DNA of 64,000 nucleotides, taken from assembly GCF_002289575.1 (NCBI RefSeq), contig NZ_NTGA01000011.1, forward strand, positions 1 to 64,000, in the 5' to 3' direction. The stretch comes from Dietzia natronolimnaea (GTDB lineage: Bacteria > Actinomycetota > Actinomycetes > Mycobacteriales > Mycobacteriaceae). Each line of letters opens with the position of its first letter. Within the stretch, counting starts at the first letter, position 1. Under the pieces are notes generated by a model. The model had not been told where the DNA came from, made no database searches, and saw only the letters and a list, made by a program, of their open reading frames with translations. The position numbers and the translations under genes were made by a program. Shown here piece by piece: positions 7,383 to 16,066 of the stretch.

Positions 7383-8660
7383 TCATCCGTAGCAGGCGCG
7401 TCCCGCCGGGACGCCGTCGAACCGTTCCTGCAGCCAGTTCATCGCCGCCGGCAGCTTCTCCACCGCGCCGAGGAGATGCTCGGGCGCCAGACCCGGCTCC
7501 CAGGTCAGCGGGGTCCCCTCACGGCAGTAGCGCGCAGCGGTGTCCTCCGCGTCCCAGAAGGGGACCAGCGGGTCGGTCCGGGAATGCCACATGAACACCG
7601 GCACGCGGGGCACGTCCGGCGACAGTCGCACGCTGTTCTCGGCGAACGCGCGCATCAGACCCTCCTCGGCGACCAGGTCTCCCCCCTGCAGGACCAGCGG
7701 CACGGAGCGGAACGCGCCGAAGAACAGCAGAGAGGCCGTGCACCGGCCCTTCATCTGCTCGAACAGCGCCCAGCCCTCGGGGGTGAGCCTGTCCTCCAGT
7801 CGGATGTCCTCCGGATACTCCCGGGCCATCCCCACGGCGGCCGCGAACGCCAGGCCGAAGGCCGGGTGCGGCCCGTTGCCGATCATCCGGGCCATCGTCG
7901 TCATGTCCGTCGGGATCCCGCCCTGCGCGACCCCCACGAGATTGACGTCCGGCGCGTAGTCGTCGTGCATGACCGAGACCCAGGCGCTGGCGATGCCGCC
8001 ACCGGAGTACCCCAGCGCGCCGAACCGGCTGTCCCGGGCGTCGAAGCGGGGGTCGTCACGCACCGCCCGCATCCCGTCCAGCACGATCCGCGCGGACAGC
8101 TGACCGCCGGGGTAGGCCACCTTGGGGCCGAGATGATCGGGGATGATCACCGTCCACCCCTGATCCAGCCGGACGCGGAGGAACGCCATCGCGTTGTCCT
8201 GCGCGGTCTCCAGGGTCGGGTTGACCAGGGTCTCCGTGGGGGCGCACCGCTGGCCGAGGGCGTTCAGGTAGTGCTGGTAGCTCAGGACCGGCCCGTTCGG
8301 GCGGGCGTGGGGCGGACGGACCACCGTCGCCGTCGCGAGGATCGGACGATCGCGCGTGTCGGTCGACCGGTACGCGATCTCCGTCACCTCGTACCCGGCG
8401 AACGCCGGCATGCTCACGACGCGGGTGTTGATCACCTGACCGAGAGCCGCTCCGGCGAGCACCGCGGGATCGGCGTGGTAGAACGGCGCCGGCTGCGGGT
8501 CCTCCATGAGGGATCCCGTTCCGCCCTCCATGACCGACTGTGCCCCCGCCGAGGGGGATGGTCCCGTGAGCTGGGCCAGGATCACGAGCGCCGCGAGGGC
8601 GGCAGCGATCGCCGCACGCGACGAGGTGGTGGTTCGGCGCACGTGTGGGTGAACGGGCAT
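7383..8660 (-). CDS. Secretory lipase (LIP family, alpha/beta-hydrolase)
   Basis: A 425-residue secreted lipase of the PF03583-type LIP family. Residues 14-41 form a signal peptide (hydrophobic core AAIAAALAALVILAQL, cleavage near GAQS). The nucleophile is Ser219 in GYSGGG, the acid is the Asp of HSRTDPLVPFW, and the His is in APEHLLGA near the C-terminus. The conserved block YQHYLNALGQRCAPT is present. ATG 8660 is preferred over an upstream start 18 codons earlier, because AAAGG lies about eight bases ahead and the signal peptide then has a normal n-region. Likely hydrolyses extracellular acylglycerols. It sits between map and infA in the ribosomal cluster, on the same strand, after a 102-base gap. 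Confidence 0.88.
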   Translation of the reverse strand: MPVHPHVRRTTTSSRAAIAAALAALVILAQLTGPSPSAGAQSVMEGGTGSLMEDPQPAPFYHADPAVLAGAALGQVINTRVVSMPAFAGYEVTEIAYRSTDTRDRPILATATVVRPPHARPNGPVLSYQHYLNALGQRCAPTETLVNPTLETAQDNAMAFLRVRLDQGWTVIIPDHLGPKVAYPGGQLSARIVLDGMRAVRDDPRFDARDSRFGALGYSGGGIASAWVSVMHDDYAPDVNLVGVAQGGIPTDMTTMARMIGNGPHPAFGLAFAAAVGMAREYPEDIRLEDRLTPEGWALFEQMKGRCTASLLFFGAFRSVPLVLQGGDLVAEEGLMRAFAENSVRLSPDVPRVPVFMWHSRTDPLVPFWDAEDTAARYCREGTPLTWEPGLAPEHLLGAVEKLPAAMNWLQERFDGVPAGRACYG

Positions 8661-8762
8661 GCCCTGACCTTTCGGGCCGGTGGTCGACAGTGCGAACACC
8701 TTAACCCGAGCCAAGAAGATACCGGCACGGCTCCCCCGGGCGCCGCCCGGTCCGCGCCGGAT

Positions 8763-9566
8763 TCAGTCGCGGGGGCGTGGGGTGAGCACGCGGGGGCCAT
8801 CGGCGGTGACCGCGACCGTGTGCTCCCAGTGCGACGACGGCGAGCCGTCGACCGTGACGACGGTCCAGTCGTCCGCCAGGGTCCGGGTGTCGGTCTCCCC
8901 ACCGAGAACCAACATCGGCTCGACGGCCAGAACCGACCCCTCCTGCAGCCTCGGCCCCTTGCCCGGCTTGCCCTCGTTGGCGAGGAAGGGCCACTCGTGC
9001 ATCTCACGCCCGATCCCGTGCCCACCGAACCCGTCGACGATGCCGAGGGAGACGCCGTGACGCTGTTCCGCGCGGCGGGTGGCGACCTCGAGGGCGTGGG
9101 AGACGTCGGTCAGCCGGTTTCCCGGCGACATCGCCAGGATGCCCTCCTCGAGGACCTCGCGGGTCGCCTGGTTGAGAAGGGCGACATCGGGGTCCAGCTC
9201 GCCGACGCCGAAGGTCCAGGCGGAATCCCCGTGCCACCCGTCCAGGATCGCGCCGCAGTCGACCGAGACCAGGTCGCCCTCACGGAGCACGGTGGCCGAT
9301 CCCGGGATTCCGTGCACGACCACCTCGTTGACCGAGGAACAGATCGAGCCGGGGAAACCCTCGTACCCCTTGAACGAGGGCACCGCACCGGCGTCCCGGA
9401 TCAGCTGGTCGACGAGCTCGTCGAGATCCGCTGTGGTCGCGCCGGGTACCGCGGCGTCGCGGGCCGCCACGAGCGCGCGACCGACGATCCGGCCGGCCGC
9501 CTCCATCGCGTCCAGCTCACCGGGGGTACGCGCGGTGACGACGCTGGTGCGCGACCGGCCGAACAC
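8763..9566 (-). CDS. map: Type I methionine aminopeptidase
   Basis: Removes the initiator Met from nascent proteins. The 267-residue pita-bread fold shows [12 protein letters not shown] near residue 78 (substrate His), the metal-binding Asp pair in [18 protein letters not shown] near residue 100, and [16 protein letters not shown] near residue 170 with a metal His and a catalytic His. The start is GTG 9566, six bases after the adk stop, so adk and map are coupled. The short N-terminus has no SH3-binding zinc domain. Confidence 0.95.
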   Translation of the reverse strand: MFGRSRTSVVTARTPGELDAMEAAGRIVGRALVAARDAAVPGATTADLDELVDQLIRDAGAVPSFKGYEGFPGSICSSVNEVVVHGIPGSATVLREGDLVSVDCGAILDGWHGDSAWTFGVGELDPDVALLNQATREVLEEGILAMSPGNRLTDVSHALEVATRRAEQRHGVSLGIVDGFGGHGIGREMHEWPFLANEGKPGKGPRLQEGSVLAVEPMLVLGGETDTRTLADDWTVVTVDGSPSSHWEHTVAVTADGPRVLTPRPRD

Positions 9567-9572
9567 GTCGGA

Positions 9573-10118
9573 TCAGCGATCCAGCGCGGCCAGGGCGCGC
9601 GCGTTGATCTCGTCCACCTCGCCCACCGCGTCGACGGTGGTGACCTCCGAGCCGTAGTACTCGAGGAGGGGCGCGGTCTCGGAGCGGTACACCGACATGC
9701 GGTTGCGGATCACGTCCTCGGTGTCGTCCTCCCGGCCACGGGCCAGCATCCGCGCGACCACGGTGTCCTCGTCGACCTTGAACTCGATCACGGCGTCGAG
9801 CTCCTGGCCCGCCACGGCGAGCATCTCCTTGAGCGCGTCCGCCTGCTCCACGCTGCGGGGGTACCCGTCGAGCAGGAAGCCCTCCGTGGCGTCGGGCTCG
9901 GCGATGCGGGCCTCGACCATCCGGTTGGTGACGTCAGCGGGAACGAGGTTACCGGCGTCGATGTAGGACTTGGCCTCCACGCCGAGGTCCGTCCCCTGGG
10001 AGATGTTGGCACGGAAGAGATCACCCGTGGAGATGTGCGGCACGCCGAGCTTCTCGGAGAGCAGGGCCGCCTGGGTTCCCTTGCCGGCGCCGGGAGGGCC
10101 GAGGAGGACGAGACGCAT
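9573..10118 (-). CDS. adk: Adenylate kinase (short form)
   Basis: Interconverts ATP + AMP and 2 ADP. The P-loop [13 protein letters not shown] is at residues 4-16, the AMP-binding segment [12 protein letters not shown] near residue 28, and [10 protein letters not shown] near residue 79. The protein is 181 residues, the short variant without the extended LID, as in M. tuberculosis. It follows secY by 49 bases in the usual secY-adk-map order. Confidence 0.96.
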   Translation of the reverse strand: MRLVLLGPPGAGKGTQAALLSEKLGVPHISTGDLFRANISQGTDLGVEAKSYIDAGNLVPADVTNRMVEARIAEPDATEGFLLDGYPRSVEQADALKEMLAVAGQELDAVIEFKVDEDTVVARMLARGREDDTEDVIRNRMSVYRSETAPLLEYYGSEVTTVDAVGEVDEINARALAALDR

Positions 10119-10167
10119 GGTGAGGACCAGCCTTTCTACAGTGTGATGTGCTCGGGGTCGCGAACGC

Positions 10168-11490
10168 CTACTTGAGGAAGCCCTCGTAGTTGCGCTGCAT
10201 GAGCTGCGCCTCGATCTGCTTCACGGTGTCGAGACCCACGGACACCATGATGAGCACAGCGGTGCCACCGAACGGCATGTTCTGCATGTCACCACCCCCG
10301 CTACCCATGTCGAGGAAGATGTTGGGCAACACGGCGATCAACCCGAGATACAGCGATCCGAACAGCAGGATCCGGTTGAGTACGTAGCCGAGATACTCGG
10401 CCGTCGGGCGCCCCGGGCGGATGCCCGGGATGAACCCGCCGTACTTCTTCATGTTCTCGGCCTGCTCCATCGGATCGAACTGGATGGCCACGTAGAAGTA
10501 CGCGAAGAAGATGATCAACGCGAAGTACAGCAGGATGTAACCCCAGCTGGAGGGGTTCTGCAGGTACTGCATGACGTAGCGCTGCCAGAAGCCGTCCGCG
10601 GCCGGCTCGGGACCCTGGATCAGCTGGGTGATGAGGATCGGCACGTACATCATCGAGGACGCGAAGATCACCGGGATGACGCCGGCCTGGTTGACCTTGA
10701 GCGGCAGGTAGGTGGAGGTCCCGCCGTACTGACGGCGGCCCACCATGCGCTTGGCGTACTGGACCGGGATACGACGCTGGCCCTGTTCGACGAAGACGAC
10801 CGCGACGACGATCAGGACGACGGCGAACATGACCGCCGCGAACTTCAGCGTCGAGGAGTTCTGGTAGATGTTGACGCCCTCGGCGGGGATTCTCGAGGCG
10901 ATGCCGGCGAAGATCAGCAGCGACATGCCGTTGCCGACCCCGCGGTCGGTGATGAGCTCACCGAACCACATGACGAGGGCGGCGCCGGCGGTCATCACGA
11001 TGACGATGGTGACGAGCGTGAGGATGTCGTTGTCCATGAGGACGGACTCCCCGTTGCCCAGCAGCTGACCCCGGTCGGCGAGCGCCACGATGCCCGCGGA
11101 CTGCAGGAGGGCGAGCGCGATGGTGAGATACCGCGTGTACTGCGTCATCTTGGCCTGGCCGGACTGCCCCTCCTTCTTGAGCTGTTCGAAGTAGGGGATC
11201 ACCACGGTGAGCAGCTGCACGATGATGCTCGCCGTGATGTACGGCATGATGCCGATCGCGAACACGGACAGCTGCAGGAGCGCCCCGCCGGAGAACAGGT
11301 TGACCAGGGAGTACAACTGCGCGTTGTCTCCGGTCAGGGCGGTGTCGAGCAGGCCCCGGAGCTTGGGGTAGTCGACACCTGGCGACGGGATCTGCGCGCC
11401 GATGCGGTAGAGGATGATGATCCCGAGGGTGAAGAGGATCTTCTTCCTCAGGTCCCGGTCCTTGATCGCGGACGCGAGTGCGGAGAGCAC
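10168..11490 (-). CDS. secY: Preprotein translocase subunit SecY
   Basis: Central channel of the Sec machinery, with ten transmembrane helices across 440 residues. Landmarks are the amphipathic N-terminus [22 protein letters not shown], the [22 protein letters not shown] plug/TM2 region in family form, and the cytoplasmic loops [17 protein letters not shown] near residue 240 and [16 protein letters not shown] near residue 355, which contact the ribosome and SecA. The GTG start at 11490 has an AGGAGG four bases ahead. A hairpin ends the rplO transcript upstream, so secY-adk-map may be a separate unit. Confidence 0.97.
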   Translation of the reverse strand: MLSALASAIKDRDLRKKILFTLGIIILYRIGAQIPSPGVDYPKLRGLLDTALTGDNAQLYSLVNLFSGGALLQLSVFAIGIMPYITASIIVQLLTVVIPYFEQLKKEGQSGQAKMTQYTRYLTIALALLQSAGIVALADRGQLLGNGESVLMDNDILTLVTIVIVMTAGAALVMWFGELITDRGVGNGMSLLIFAGIASRIPAEGVNIYQNSSTLKFAAVMFAVVLIVVAVVFVEQGQRRIPVQYAKRMVGRRQYGGTSTYLPLKVNQAGVIPVIFASSMMYVPILITQLIQGPEPAADGFWQRYVMQYLQNPSSWGYILLYFALIIFFAYFYVAIQFDPMEQAENMKKYGGFIPGIRPGRPTAEYLGYVLNRILLFGSLYLGLIAVLPNIFLDMGSGGGDMQNMPFGGTAVLIMVSVGLDTVKQIEAQLMQRNYEGFLK

Positions 11491-11619
11491 ATGTCCTCCT
11501 GGTCATGGACGGCCCGTAGCCGCCGCCTTCGTCGAATGCCGGTGCGTCGGGGGGTCAGACCGGCGGCAGTGAGCCGGGCCCCGAACGCACAACAAGAAAA
11601 ACTGTATCAAGATGAGCGC

Positions 11620-11654
11620 AGGGGCCGGATCCGAGACTCTCGGACCCGACCCCT
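11620..11654 (-). terminator. Predicted terminator after rplO
   Basis: Near-perfect 17-bp inverted repeat (11620-11636 with 11638-11654 by extent, core GGATCCGAGA/TCTCGGACCC) in the 204-base rplO-secY space. A run AGTTTTTCTTG on the minus strand follows about 17 bases later and may act as a displaced U-tract. The remaining bases up to secY (11491-11619) hold no gene and probably the secY leader. Confidence 0.6.
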
Positions 11655-11694
11655 GCACCCGTCAACCGGTCCCCTCGCGGGAACCGTCGGGGAC

Positions 11695-12144
11695 TCAGGC
11701 CCCGGCCTCCGACACGCTTCCGCCGGCGGCCTCGATCTTGGACTTCGCCGACGCGGACACCTTGTCGGCGGCCACGGTCACGGCCACGGAGATGTCCCCG
11801 TCGCCCAGGACCTTGACCGGCTGGTTCTTGCGGACGGCACCCGCGGCGACGAGCTCGGCCACGCCGACCTGTCCACCGGAGGGGAACAACCGCTGGATGT
11901 CGGACACGTTGACGACCTGGAAGACGACCTTGTTGCGGTTCTTGAAGCCCTTGAGCTTCGGGAGACGCATGTGGATCGGCATCTGGCCACCCTCGAACGC
12001 CGCGGGGACGTTCTTGCGTGCCTTGGTGCCCTTGGTACCGCGGCCGGCGGTCTTGCCGCCCTTACCGCCCTCACCACGACCCACGCGGGTCTTGTCGGTG
12101 TGGGCGCCGGGTGCCGGGCGCAGGTGGTGCAACTTGATGGTCAT
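11695..12144 (-). CDS. rplO: 50S ribosomal protein L15
   Basis: Late-assembly protein of the large subunit (149 residues). It begins [26 protein letters not shown], has the Gly-rich [17 protein letters not shown] segment near residue 28, and continues with [23 protein letters not shown] 12144 is preferred to GTG 12150 because a GGAG sits five bases before the ATG, whereas the GTG would abut it. The rpmD stop overlaps this leader, so translation is coupled. Confidence 0.95.
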   Translation of the reverse strand: MTIKLHHLRPAPGAHTDKTRVGRGEGGKGGKTAGRGTKGTKARKNVPAAFEGGQMPIHMRLPKLKGFKNRNKVVFQVVNVSDIQRLFPSGGQVGVAELVAAGAVRKNQPVKVLGDGDISVAVTVAADKVSASAKSKIEAAGGSVSEAGA

Positions 12145-12146
12145 GC

Positions 12147-12329
12147 TCACTCCGTCTCTTCGACCACGACGAGGTGGTTCACGACGTTGATGAGACCCCG
12201 TGTCTGGGCGTTGTCCTCACGGACGACCGTCTTCCGGATGCCCTTGAGTCCCAACGTCCGCAGGGAGTCCTTCTGGTTCTGCTTGGTCCCGACCGTGCCG
12301 CGGACCTGGGTGATCTTGAGGTTGGCCAT
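12147..12329 (-). CDS. rpmD: 50S ribosomal protein L30
   Basis: Small large-subunit protein (60 residues) with the usual start [19 protein letters not shown] and the basic segment [17 protein letters not shown], ending [11 protein letters not shown]. It lies three bases after the rpsE stop and just before rplO, the standard spc order. Confidence 0.96.
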   Translation of the reverse strand: MANLKITQVRGTVGTKQNQKDSLRTLGLKGIRKTVVREDNAQTRGLINVVNHLVVVEETE

Positions 12330-12332
12330 GAT

Positions 12333-13001
12333 CTACGCCCCCTGTCCGGCACGTGCGCGGAGCATGCCCGCGGGAGCGACGTCCTCGATGGGCAGGCCGC
12401 GGCGGGCCGCGACCTCCTCGGGGCGATGCAGACCCTTGAGGGCGGCCACCGTCGCGTGGACGACGTTGATGGCGTTGTCCGACCCCAGCGACTTGCACAG
12501 GATGTCGTGCACGCCGGCGCACTCGAGAACGGCGCGCGCCGCGCCACCCGCGATCACACCGGTACCCGGCGAGGCCGGACGGAGCATGACGACGCCCGCG
12601 GCGGCCTCACCCTGGATCGGGTGCGGGATGGTGGAGCCGATGAGCGGGACGCGGAAGAAGTTCTTCCGTGCCTCCTCCGACCCCTTCTGGATCGCCGCCG
12701 GCACCTCCTTGGCCTTGCCGTAGCCGACGCCGACCATGCCGTTGCCGTCGCCCAGGATCACGAGGGCGGTGAAGCTGAACCGCCGACCGCCCTTGACGAC
12801 CTTGGACACGCGGTTGATGGTGACGACGCGCTCGATGAACTGTGACTTCTCGTCGTCGCGGCCACCGCGACGATCGTTTCCGCCACGGCCACGGCCCCCG
12901 CCGCCGCCGCTGCGGCCGCCCTGGGCGTTGTCGTTGGTGGTGGTGGTCTTGTTGTCCGCGGCGGGCCCGGTGCCGCCGTCACGACGCTGACGTCCCGGCA
13001 T
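12333..13001 (-). CDS. rpsE: 30S ribosomal protein S5
   Basis: Decoding-fidelity protein of the 30S subunit (222 residues). The double-stranded RNA-binding domain starts near residue 62 ([23 protein letters not shown] in part), and the C-terminal domain includes [24 protein letters not shown] in part. The first 55 residues are an Arg/Gly/Asn/Asp-rich low-complexity extension ([20 protein letters not shown]), of the kind found in mycobacterial S5. ATG 13001 gives [10 protein letters not shown]. It follows rplR by 43 bases. Confidence 0.96.
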   Translation of the reverse strand: MPGRQRRDGGTGPAADNKTTTTNDNAQGGRSGGGGGRGRGGNDRRGGRDDEKSQFIERVVTINRVSKVVKGGRRFSFTALVILGDGNGMVGVGYGKAKEVPAAIQKGSEEARKNFFRVPLIGSTIPHPIQGEAAAGVVMLRPASPGTGVIAGGAARAVLECAGVHDILCKSLGSDNAINVVHATVAALKGLHRPEEVAARRGLPIEDVAPAGMLRARAGQGA

Positions 13002-13044
13002 CAGACGGTCCTTCCGTTAAAGGTCAGTGCAGTGGTGTTGGTCA

Positions 13045-13440
13045 TCAGAACTCCAGCCCACCCTCGCGGGCGGCGTCGGCCAGCGACGCGATCCGGCCGT
13101 GGTACTTGTTGCCACCACGGTCGAACACGACGGCGTCGATGCCGGCGGCCTTGGCGCGCTCGGCCAGGAGCTGGCCGACCTTGGCGCTGCGGTCCTTCTT
13201 GTCGCCCTCGAGGGTGCGCACATCGGCCTCGATCGTCGACGCGGCGGCCAGCGTGTGGCCCGCCGAGTCGTCGATGATCTGGGCGTGGATGTGGCGCGAG
13301 GACCGGTTGACGACCAGCCGCGGACGCTCGGGGGTGCCGGCGACCTTCTTGCGGAGGCGGAAATGGCGCCGGGCGCGACCGACGCGACGTGCCGTCGAGA
13401 CATCGGTACCCAGCGGGGAACGCTTCTTCGTGTTGCTCAT
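13045..13440 (-). CDS. rplR: 50S ribosomal protein L18
   Basis: Binds 5S rRNA with L5 and L25 in the central protuberance. The 131 residues contain [21 protein letters not shown] near residue 30 in family form, [23 protein letters not shown] and the C-terminal [27 protein letters not shown] in part. ATG 13440 (MSNTKKR) is preferred; GTG 13446, which overlaps the rplF stop as GTGA, is an alternative that adds two residues. Confidence 0.95.
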   Translation of the reverse strand: MSNTKKRSPLGTDVSTARRVGRARRHFRLRKKVAGTPERPRLVVNRSSRHIHAQIIDDSAGHTLAAASTIEADVRTLEGDKKDRSAKVGQLLAERAKAAGIDAVVFDRGGNKYHGRIASLADAAREGGLEF

Positions 13441-13442
13441 GG

Positions 13443-13979
13443 TCACTTACCCGTCTTTCCGACCTTGCGACGGACCTGCTCGCCCTCGTAACGGATGCCC
13501 TTGCCCTTGTACGGGTCGTGCTTCCGCAGACGCTTGATGTTGGCGGCGATCTGGCCCACCTGCTGCTTGTCGATCCCGGAGATCGAGAACTTCGTGGCCC
13601 CCTCGACGGCGAAGGTGATGCCGTCGGGTGCCGCGATCGGCACGGGGTGCGAGTAGCCGAGGGCGAACTCGAGGTCCTGGCCCTTGGCCACGACGCGGTA
13701 ACCCACGCCGAAGATCTCCATCTTCTGCACGTAACCCTCGGTGACACCCACGACCATGTTGTTGACCAGGGAGCGGGAGAGACCGTGCAGGGAGCGGTTG
13801 TCGCGGTGGTCGTCGGGACGGTTCACCGTGAGGGTGCCCTCCTCGACCGACACCGTGATCGGTGCGGGCAGGTCCTGGGTGAGCTCACCCTTGGGGCCCT
13901 TGACGGTGATCGTCTGGCCGTCGACCTTGATGTCGACTCCGGACGGGATGGTGATCGGAGCCTTGCCGATACGTGACAT
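13443..13979 (-). CDS. rplF: 50S ribosomal protein L6
   Basis: Lies near the factor-binding site at the base of the L7/L12 stalk. The 178 residues start [17 protein letters not shown] and end with the L6 signature near residue 155 ([21 protein letters not shown] in part). ATG 13979 is fixed by family alignment, since the frame is open well upstream into the rpsH region. It begins ten bases after the rpsH stop. Confidence 0.96.
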   Translation of the reverse strand: MSRIGKAPITIPSGVDIKVDGQTITVKGPKGELTQDLPAPITVSVEEGTLTVNRPDDHRDNRSLHGLSRSLVNNMVVGVTEGYVQKMEIFGVGYRVVAKGQDLEFALGYSHPVPIAAPDGITFAVEGATKFSISGIDKQQVGQIAANIKRLRKHDPYKGKGIRYEGEQVRRKVGKTGK

Positions 13980-13989
13980 ATCTCGCCCC

Positions 13990-14388
13990 TTACCAGACGT
14001 AGGCGAGGACTTCCCCGCCCACCTTCTTGTTGTTCGCCTGACGGTCCGTGAGCAGACCCTGGGAGGTCGAGATGATCGCGATACCGAGGCCACCGAGGAC
14101 CTTGGGCAGGCCGGTGGACTTGGCGTACACGCGAAGACCCGGCTTGGAGACTCGCTTAATGCCCTGGAGGCTGCGCTGGCGCGACGGGCCGTACTTGAGG
14201 TCGATGGTGAGCTTCTTGCCCACCTCGGCGTCCTCGACGGAGTAGTCGCTGATGTAACCCTCTTGCTTGAGGATCGCCGCGATGTTGCCCTTGAGCTTGG
14301 AATGCGGCATGGAGACGGTGTCGTGGAACGCCGAGTTGGCGTTACGCACACGCGTCAGCATGTCCGCGATGGGGTCGGTCATCGACAT
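13990..14388 (-). CDS. rpsH: 30S ribosomal protein S8
   Basis: Primary binder of the 16S rRNA central domain and, in enterobacteria, the translational repressor of the spc operon. The 132 residues begin [20 protein letters not shown] and end [10 protein letters not shown], matching the actinobacterial S8 length exactly. ATG 14388 fits the [10 protein letters not shown] start of mycobacterial S8. An AAAGGA lies about 12 bases upstream, which is rather far. A 272-base gap separates it from rplE, where rpsN is usually found. Confidence 0.96.
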   Translation of the reverse strand: MSMTDPIADMLTRVRNANSAFHDTVSMPHSKLKGNIAAILKQEGYISDYSVEDAEVGKKLTIDLKYGPSRQRSLQGIKRVSKPGLRVYAKSTGLPKVLGGLGIAIISTSQGLLTDRQANNKKVGGEVLAYVW

Positions 14389-14660
14389 GGATTTACCATG
14401 TTCCTTTCTCGTCACGGTTCCCATGCAGCACGGTCCGTCGACGGCCTGTGGGCCGCTCGCGTCCGTCGTGGGCCTATCACGAAGAGTTCGAATGTTCGGT
14501 TGTCTGGGGCCCGCCGATCGTTGCCGATCAGGTGGGGAACCCGCCGCGGGTGACGCTCTTCTCGTCAACCACGACCCGACGGCTGGGCCGTCTGCCCGTC
14601 GCCGGGGACCCGCGGATGCGATGCCCCGACGCGGACGGCCGGTCCGGCGCGAGGAGGGGG
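14389..14660. other. rplE-rpsH spacer lacking rpsN
   Basis: In most actinobacteria this position holds rpsN type Z (61 codons, zinc-binding S14). I find no such frame on either strand: no MAKKALVxK start and no CxRCGRxxxVxRxFxLCRxC pattern. The spacer is longer than any other in the spc run. It contains an AT-richer patch at about 14478-14515 and could carry a leader or regulatory RNA, but I cannot identify one. Confidence 0.7.
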
Positions 14661-15233
14661 TCAGTCCTCCTTGAAGGGGAAGCCGAGGTGCTTGAGCAGC
14701 GCCCGACCCTCTTCGTCGTTCGTCGCGGTGGTGACCACCGTGATGTCCATGCCCCGGGGGCGGTCGACCTTGTCCACGTCGATCTCGTAGAACATGGTCT
14801 GCTCGTTGAGGCCGAAGGTGTAGTTCCCGTGACCGTCGAACTGCTTGCCCGACAGGCCGCGGAAGTCGCGGATACGCGGGAGGGCGATCGTCGTCAGGCG
14901 ATCGAGGAACTCCCACATGCGGTCACCGCGAAGCGTCACGCGGGCGCCGATCGGCATGCCCTCGCGGAGCTTGAACTGCGCGATGGACTTGCGGGCCCGA
15001 CGGACCTGCGGCTTCTGACCGGTGATGAGCGTGAGGTCGTTGATGGCGCCGTTGATCAGCTTGGCGTCCCGGGCGGCGTCGCCGACACCCATGTTGACGA
15101 CGACCTTGACGACGCCGGGGATCTGCATGACGTTCGCGTACTCGAACGTCTCGTTGAGCGCCGGCTTGATCTCGGAGCTGTACCGGGCCTTGAGGCGCGG
15201 GGTGTACGCGGTGGGAAGTGCGGTGTCGGTCAT
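14661..15233 (-). CDS. rplE: 50S ribosomal protein L5
   Basis: Binds 5S rRNA and contacts the P-site tRNA. The 190 residues carry [20 protein letters not shown] near residue 32, the KKPV-type loop [21 protein letters not shown] in part, and [22 protein letters not shown] near residue 128 in family form. ATG 15233 is chosen because GGAAGGA lies nine bases ahead. The GTG at 15239 overlapping the rplX stop (GTGA) would have too short a spacer. Confidence 0.96.
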   Translation of the reverse strand: MTDTALPTAYTPRLKARYSSEIKPALNETFEYANVMQIPGVVKVVVNMGVGDAARDAKLINGAINDLTLITGQKPQVRRARKSIAQFKLREGMPIGARVTLRGDRMWEFLDRLTTIALPRIRDFRGLSGKQFDGHGNYTFGLNEQTMFYEIDVDKVDRPRGMDITVVTTATNDEEGRALLKHLGFPFKED

Positions 15234-15235
15234 GG

Positions 15236-15550
15236 TCACAGGTCCTTCCCGGTCTTGCGCGAGACCCGGACGCGCTTACCGTTCTCGTCGGTGCGGATTC
15301 CGACGCGCGACGGGGTGCCGTCGGCGTCCACGACGATCACGTTGGACACGTGGATCGGGGCCTCCTGCGTGACGATGCCACCGGAGGAGGCACCACGCTC
15401 GGCAGCCGAGTTGGCGGTGTGCTTCTTGATGCGGTTGACGCCCTCGACGAGGACCTTCTCCTGCGCCGGGTAGGCCTGGATGACCTTGCCCTTGGCGCCC
15501 TTGTCCTTGCCGGCGATGACGAGGACCGTGTCGCCCTTGTGGACCTTCAT
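15236..15550 (-). CDS. rplX: 50S ribosomal protein L24
   Basis: Assembly-initiator protein of the large subunit with a KOW motif. The 104 residues start [21 protein letters not shown], and [11 protein letters not shown] follows near residue 35. ATG 15550 is set by alignment; the frame continues open upstream. One base separates it from the rplN stop, and it overlaps the rplE leader. Confidence 0.96.
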   Translation of the reverse strand: MKVHKGDTVLVIAGKDKGAKGKVIQAYPAQEKVLVEGVNRIKKHTANSAAERGASSGGIVTQEAPIHVSNVIVVDADGTPSRVGIRTDENGKRVRVSRKTGKDL

Positions 15551-15551
15551 G

Positions 15552-15920
15552 TCAGAGCACCTCCGGAGCCAGCGAGACGATGCGCATGAACTTCTTGTCG
15601 CGCAGTTCACGACCGACGGGCCCGAAGATGCGGGTCCCACGCGGGTCGTTGTCGTTCTTGATAATGACGGCGGCGTTCTCGTCGAACTTGATGTACGACC
15701 CGTCCGGGCGACGGCGCTCCTTGGCGGTGCGCACGATGACGGCCTTGACGACCTCACCCTTCTTGACGTTGCCACCGGGGATGGCGTCCTTGACGGTGGC
15801 GACGATGATGTCGCCCACGCCTGCATAGCGACGCTTGGATCCACCGAGAACGCGGATGCAGAGAATCTCCTTGGCACCCGTGTTGTCGGCGATCTTGAGT
15901 CGCGACTCCTGCTGGATCAT
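15552..15920 (-). CDS. rplN: 50S ribosomal protein L14
   Basis: Large-subunit protein forming bridge B8 and contacting elongation factors and RsfS. The 122 residues start [20 protein letters not shown] and include the signature [21 protein letters not shown] near residue 31 in family form. It is the first gene of the spc transcript here, because an unrelated mycolyltransferase gene separates it from rpsQ. Confidence 0.97.
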   Translation of the reverse strand: MIQQESRLKIADNTGAKEILCIRVLGGSKRRYAGVGDIIVATVKDAIPGGNVKKGEVVKAVIVRTAKERRRPDGSYIKFDENAAVIIKNDNDPRGTRIFGPVGRELRDKKFMRIVSLAPEVL

Positions 15921-16029
15921 GGTTCTCCTGACCAGGCTTGTTCAGATGTGTGCCGGATTCCGACCCGACACACGCGGTCATGTCGCCCCGACCGGATCTC
16001 TCGACTCGGCCACCACAGGCAACTGTTCC

Positions 16030-16059
16030 AGTGTAGGGCTCGCGGCGGCCGAGCCCCAA
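16030..16059 (-). promoter_or_regulatory. Predicted promoter of the rplN-led spc operon
   Basis: Minus strand: TTGGGG (16054-16059), an 18-base spacer, TACACT (16030-16035), about 110 bases ahead of rplN. The spacer itself contains a 7-bp inverted repeat (GGGCTCG/CGAGCCC, 16036-16057) just after the mycolyltransferase stop, which could serve as that gene's weak terminator. Promoter and terminator would then overlap. Confidence 0.4.
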
Positions 16060-16066
16060 ATCACCG

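Noticed and set aside
7476-10175. A 900-codon open frame on the plus strand opposite the lipase, map and adk genes
   Set aside because: It is antisense to three well-identified genes, has no family motifs, and is rich in Arg/Gly/Asp/His/Val as expected for a high-GC shadow frame. The same applies to long frames at 29281-31485, 25485-27542 and 47934-50333.
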